A stretch of DNA of 64,000 nucleotides from Candidatus Aminicenantota bacterium (GTDB taxonomy: Bacteria; Acidobacteriota; Aminicenantia; JAMOAD01), in NCBI GenBank assembly GCA_027061995.1, contig JAMOUT010000100.1, positions 15,254 to 79,253 on the forward strand, written 5' to 3'. Shown here in pieces: positions 61,505-64,000 of this stretch. The position numbers and the translations under genes were made by a program. The notes below the pieces were generated by a model, which was given only the letters and a program-made list of their open reading frames with translations, did not search any database and was not told where the DNA came from. How positions within the stretch are numbered: position 1 is the first letter of the stretch; each line of letters starts with the position of its first letter.

Positions 61505-63145
61505 TTATTTTTTAATTTTGTATATGATTTTACCATCGAATATAGTCATTTCAACCTTTGTCTGTAAAATTTCGGATGGAGGTAATTCAGTGATATCTTT
61601 TGATAAAACTATAATATCAGCCAATTTACCCGGTTCGAGAGTTCCTTTTAAATTTTCATCAAAAGATGCGTATGCTCCTCCATAAGTATAATATTTTAGT
61701 ACCTGACAAACAGAGAGTTTTTCCTCGGAATTCCAACCTCCCAATGGAAAACCTTTTAAATTTTTTCTTGTTACAGCCGCATAAATGCCTATCATAGGAT
61801 TTAAAGGAACTATGGGCCAATCTGTTCCGAAAGCAATCGGAATCTCTTTGTCAACAAAACTTTTCCATCTGTATGCTTCTTTCATTCTTTTTTTACCAAG
61901 CCTTTTCTCAGCCCAAATAGAATCATAAATCATATGAGCCGGTTGAACAGAAGCAATAATTCCGAGGTTCTTATATGTATTCAAATCCTCTTCTCTGACA
62001 GTTTGTGAATGCTCTATTCTGTGCCTACTATCCCTTAAACCGTTCTTTATTCTTGCAATTTTAAAAGATTCAAGAGCCATCCAAACACCGTAATCCCCTA
62101 TGGCATGAAAACCTATTTGAAAACCGTTCTTGTCAAATTCAGTAACCTTTTTAAATAAATTATCGATATCTATTGTAAATAAGCCGGAAGTATCGGGTTT
62201 GTCAGCATAGGGGAAAAACATTTTTGCGGTTCTTGCACCGAGTGTTCCATCTATAAAACCTTTGATTATTCCGAATTTTAATTTTTTCGGATTATAACCT
62301 CGGAATGAATTTTTAACTTTCATATTTTCTGCCGGTGTTTTATTAAAATCCCCCCAAAAACTTATCCTTAGATTTAATTTTCCTTTCCTGTAAAGATATT
62401 TATAAACTTTAAGAGCTAATAATGAAGAGTTATCTTGAATGGAAGTTATTCCGTATTTTTTTGTTTGTTCCAAAGCTTTTAAAATATATTTTTTCGCTTT
62501 GTTAAAATCGGTTTTCGGCATAATGGAATAAATTAAGTCAGTTGCATTCTCTTTTAGAAGTCCGGTGGGTTCACCGTTTTTATAATGAATGATTTCGCCT
62601 CCGGGCGGAGAAACAGTATCTTTGTTTATACCTGCAAGTTCAAGAGCTTTTGAATTAACCAATATGATATGTCCTCCCACCCTTCTTAAAATAACAGGAT
62701 TATCGGGAGCGACTTTATCCAATAACCTTTTAGTCGGAAATTTTCTGTTTTTAAAATAATATTGATCCCAGCCTCTTCCCTCTATCCATTCCCCCTTTCG
62801 GGTCTCCTTGACCTTTATTCTTAAATCTTCCTTAATCTGTTCTTCATTTTTTTTATTTAGATTAAGGATGAATAAACTTTCTCCACCGGATAAAAAATGG
62901 AGATGTGTATCATTAAACCCGGGAAGAGCCAACCTTTTTTTTAAATTAATTATTTTGGTATTTTGTTTTTTTAACCTCAAGATCTCTTCATCGAAGCCTA
63001 TCGCAATAATTTTATTACCTCTTATAGCGAGAGCTTCAACATAGGGAAGATTATTATTCATTGTCATAATCTTGCCATTATATAAAATCAAATCCGCTTT
63101 TTGAGATATCATAAATAAAGATAATAGTGAAAATAGTATATTCAT
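61505..63145 (-). CDS. Exported amidohydrolase, YtcJ-like
   Basis: A 546-residue amidohydrolase of the YtcJ/TIM-barrel group (amidohydrolase family 3). A signal peptide-like start (MNILFSLLSLFMISQ) suggests export. DTHLHFLSGG is the metal HxH; VILRRVGGHIILVNS, GFQIGFHAIGDYGV, RHRIEHSQTV and AFGTDWPIVPLNPM are typical. The beta-sandwich at both ends reads ADLILYNGKIMT and GKLADIIVLSKDI. The substrate of this group is mostly unknown. The start is 63145: GGGGGGAAG precedes it and its ATGA overlaps the stop of the upstream gene. The zinc-ribbon gene follows after 12 bases. Confidence 0.88.
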   Translation of the reverse strand: MNILFSLLSLFMISQKADLILYNGKIMTMNNNLPYVEALAIRGNKIIAIGFDEEILRLKKQNTKIINLKKRLALPGFNDTHLHFLSGGESLFILNLNKKNEEQIKEDLRIKVKETRKGEWIEGRGWDQYYFKNRKFPTKRLLDKVAPDNPVILRRVGGHIILVNSKALELAGINKDTVSPPGGEIIHYKNGEPTGLLKENATDLIYSIMPKTDFNKAKKYILKALEQTKKYGITSIQDNSSLLALKVYKYLYRKGKLNLRISFWGDFNKTPAENMKVKNSFRGYNPKKLKFGIIKGFIDGTLGARTAKMFFPYADKPDTSGLFTIDIDNLFKKVTEFDKNGFQIGFHAIGDYGVWMALESFKIARIKNGLRDSRHRIEHSQTVREEDLNTYKNLGIIASVQPAHMIYDSIWAEKRLGKKRMKEAYRWKSFVDKEIPIAFGTDWPIVPLNPMIGIYAAVTRKNLKGFPLGGWNSEEKLSVCQVLKYYTYGGAYASFDENLKGTLEPGKLADIIVLSKDITELPPSEILQTKVEMTIFDGKIIYKIKK

Positions 63146-64000
63146 CTTCCCCCCGTTAAAATATGGCAATTTTCGTATATATTTGATAATAGATTATTAA
63201 TCGTTTTTTCTTTGTCAATAATATTTAAATTTAGTTTAATTCGATATTCCCCCCCCGTCGCTTTAACATAAAAAATCAATGTGGTTTTTCCCGATGATGA
63301 AAGATATAAGGAATAACTCATTTTTTTGGAACTTTTGATTAAATTAATAGTTTTATTATCATTTATTAAATCTATTGAGATTCTTACTTTTTTCAAATTA
63401 TATTTTTTTATTTTTATTTTTATTTTATCCCCTTTAAAATAAACGGGTTTATCATAATCAATTTCAAATCCGATTTTGGAGGATAATTTTTCAATAACAA
63501 AATAATTCCCTACCTTTTTTTTACCGAAGATATAAAACGAGTTATTCATGATAATAGGGGTCGAGGAAAGTTTGATATTTAATTTACCCTTTTTAATCTT
63601 TTTTTTCTTTTTATCAAAATAATAATATAATGTTTCCGAGAATATAAAAATCCCTTTTTCAGTGTCTATTATATATTTTGATTTATAATCAAGGGGTTTC
63701 CAATATTCTAAAGTCCCGTTTTCGGAAAATATATTTAAAAATCCGTTTTTAAATAAAACAATTAATATTTTACCGTTAAAATAATAATTAATAATTTGAA
63801 TCCTTGGTGATTCTCTTTCCCATCTCCGTTTTTTATTGTAAAAAAACACTAATTTACCCTTTTTATCTTCAAGTTGATATTCTTTCCTTTTATGATCTTG
63901 TTCATCTGTTTTATTTATTTTTTTTATCTTCTTTATATAAAGATTATCCTTACTAAAACTCCAATAATAAATTTTATAATTATCCTTAATTGAAAAATAA
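63142..64000 (-). CDS. C-terminal part of an unknown, beta-rich protein (5' end outside window)
   Basis: The frame stays open on the minus strand to base 64000, so about 285 residues of a longer protein are visible and the start is not in the window; a GTG at 63849 is internal. The visible part has WxxF-like repeats of strands (LIVLFKNGFLNIFSENGTLEYW, KGIFIFSETLYYYFD, SFYIFGKKKVG), suggesting a propeller or PQQ-like domain. An Ig-like C-terminal domain (KGDKIKIKIKKYNLKKVRIS) follows. No signal or motif identifies a family. It overlaps the amidohydrolase start by four bases. Confidence 0.6.
   Translation of the reverse strand, partial: YFSIKDNYKIYYWSFSKDNLYIKKIKKINKTDEQDHKRKEYQLEDKKGKLVFFYNKKRRWERESPRIQIINYYFNGKILIVLFKNGFLNIFSENGTLEYWKPLDYKSKYIIDTEKGIFIFSETLYYYFDKKKKKIKKGKLNIKLSSTPIIMNNSFYIFGKKKVGNYFVIEKLSSKIGFEIDYDKPVYFKGDKIKIKIKKYNLKKVRISIDLINDNKTINLIKSSKKMSYSLYLSSSGKTTLIFYVKATGGEYRIKLNLNIIDKEKTINNLLSNIYENCHILTGGR

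Noticed and set aside
63142-63849. Complete 235-residue gene starting at GTG 63849
   Set aside because: The same frame continues without a stop to base 64000, so this is the end of a longer gene.

Overview
The window is an AT-rich chromosomal stretch from a Gram-negative-type (two-membrane) bacterium. Tightly packed housekeeping and envelope genes fill it. There is no rRNA, no recognisable tRNA, no CRISPR array, no insertion sequence and no phage. Two gene families point to an Acidobacteriota-like (possibly Aminicenantes-like) or neighbouring deep lineage: GWxTD-domain proteins, and exported prolyl-oligopeptidase and BNR-propeller proteins. An MglA/MglB pair and a peptidase/propeller/barrel protein agree with this. 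The placement is inferred from gene families only. GDP-mannose dehydratase, GmhA, lipoproteins and a beta-barrel protein support an outer membrane with polysaccharide.

Layout. 1-5160: end of a sugar-nucleotide gene (gmd), a GT-C-like membrane glycosyltransferase, and a hydrolase/CPBP-protease pair. 5161-13289: dnaE, an exported phosphoesterase, threonine aldolase and an exported S9 peptidase. 13518-22034: a cyclic-2,3-diphosphoglycerate-synthetase-like protein with carbamate kinase and a large charged unknown protein, then two exported proteins. 22120-27861: SRP RNA, dnaX, ybaB and recR, followed by mglB, mglA, a PP2C phosphatase, plsC and gmhA. 27853-37533 (minus): a cell-shape operon of a FecR-like protein, a diguanylate cyclase, mreB, mreC, mreD, mrdA, rodA and a TIGR03960-type radical SAM protein. 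37668-41553 (minus): rtcB, a FliK-C-like protein and hutI. 41827-47936: an envelope cassette of a GWxTD protein, two lipoproteins and a protease-propeller-barrel protein. 48103-58225 (minus): guaA, a GAF-like protein, a lytic transglycosylase, an orphan solute-binding protein, a nucleoside transporter, purM, tldD and rimI. 58666-61090: patatin, a histidine phosphatase and a Xer recombinase. 61091-64000 (minus): a zinc-ribbon protein, an exported amidohydrolase and the end of an unknown gene that runs off the window.

Three observations stand out. First, dnaX carries a nine-A run preceded by a Shine-Dalgarno-like AGGGA, and a one-base slip there leads at once to a TGA. This matches a programmed tau/gamma frameshift site. 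Second, at seven operon heads a sigma70-type -10 (most with a -35 at 17 bp) ends only 5-6 bases before the ATG, which predicts leaderless mRNAs; this also corrects several start codons. Third, threonine aldolase has no ATG, GTG or TTG upstream of its conserved N-terminus, only an ATA placed correctly after a strong AAGGAGG.

All calls come from reading the sequence and from family knowledge; no database search was run.
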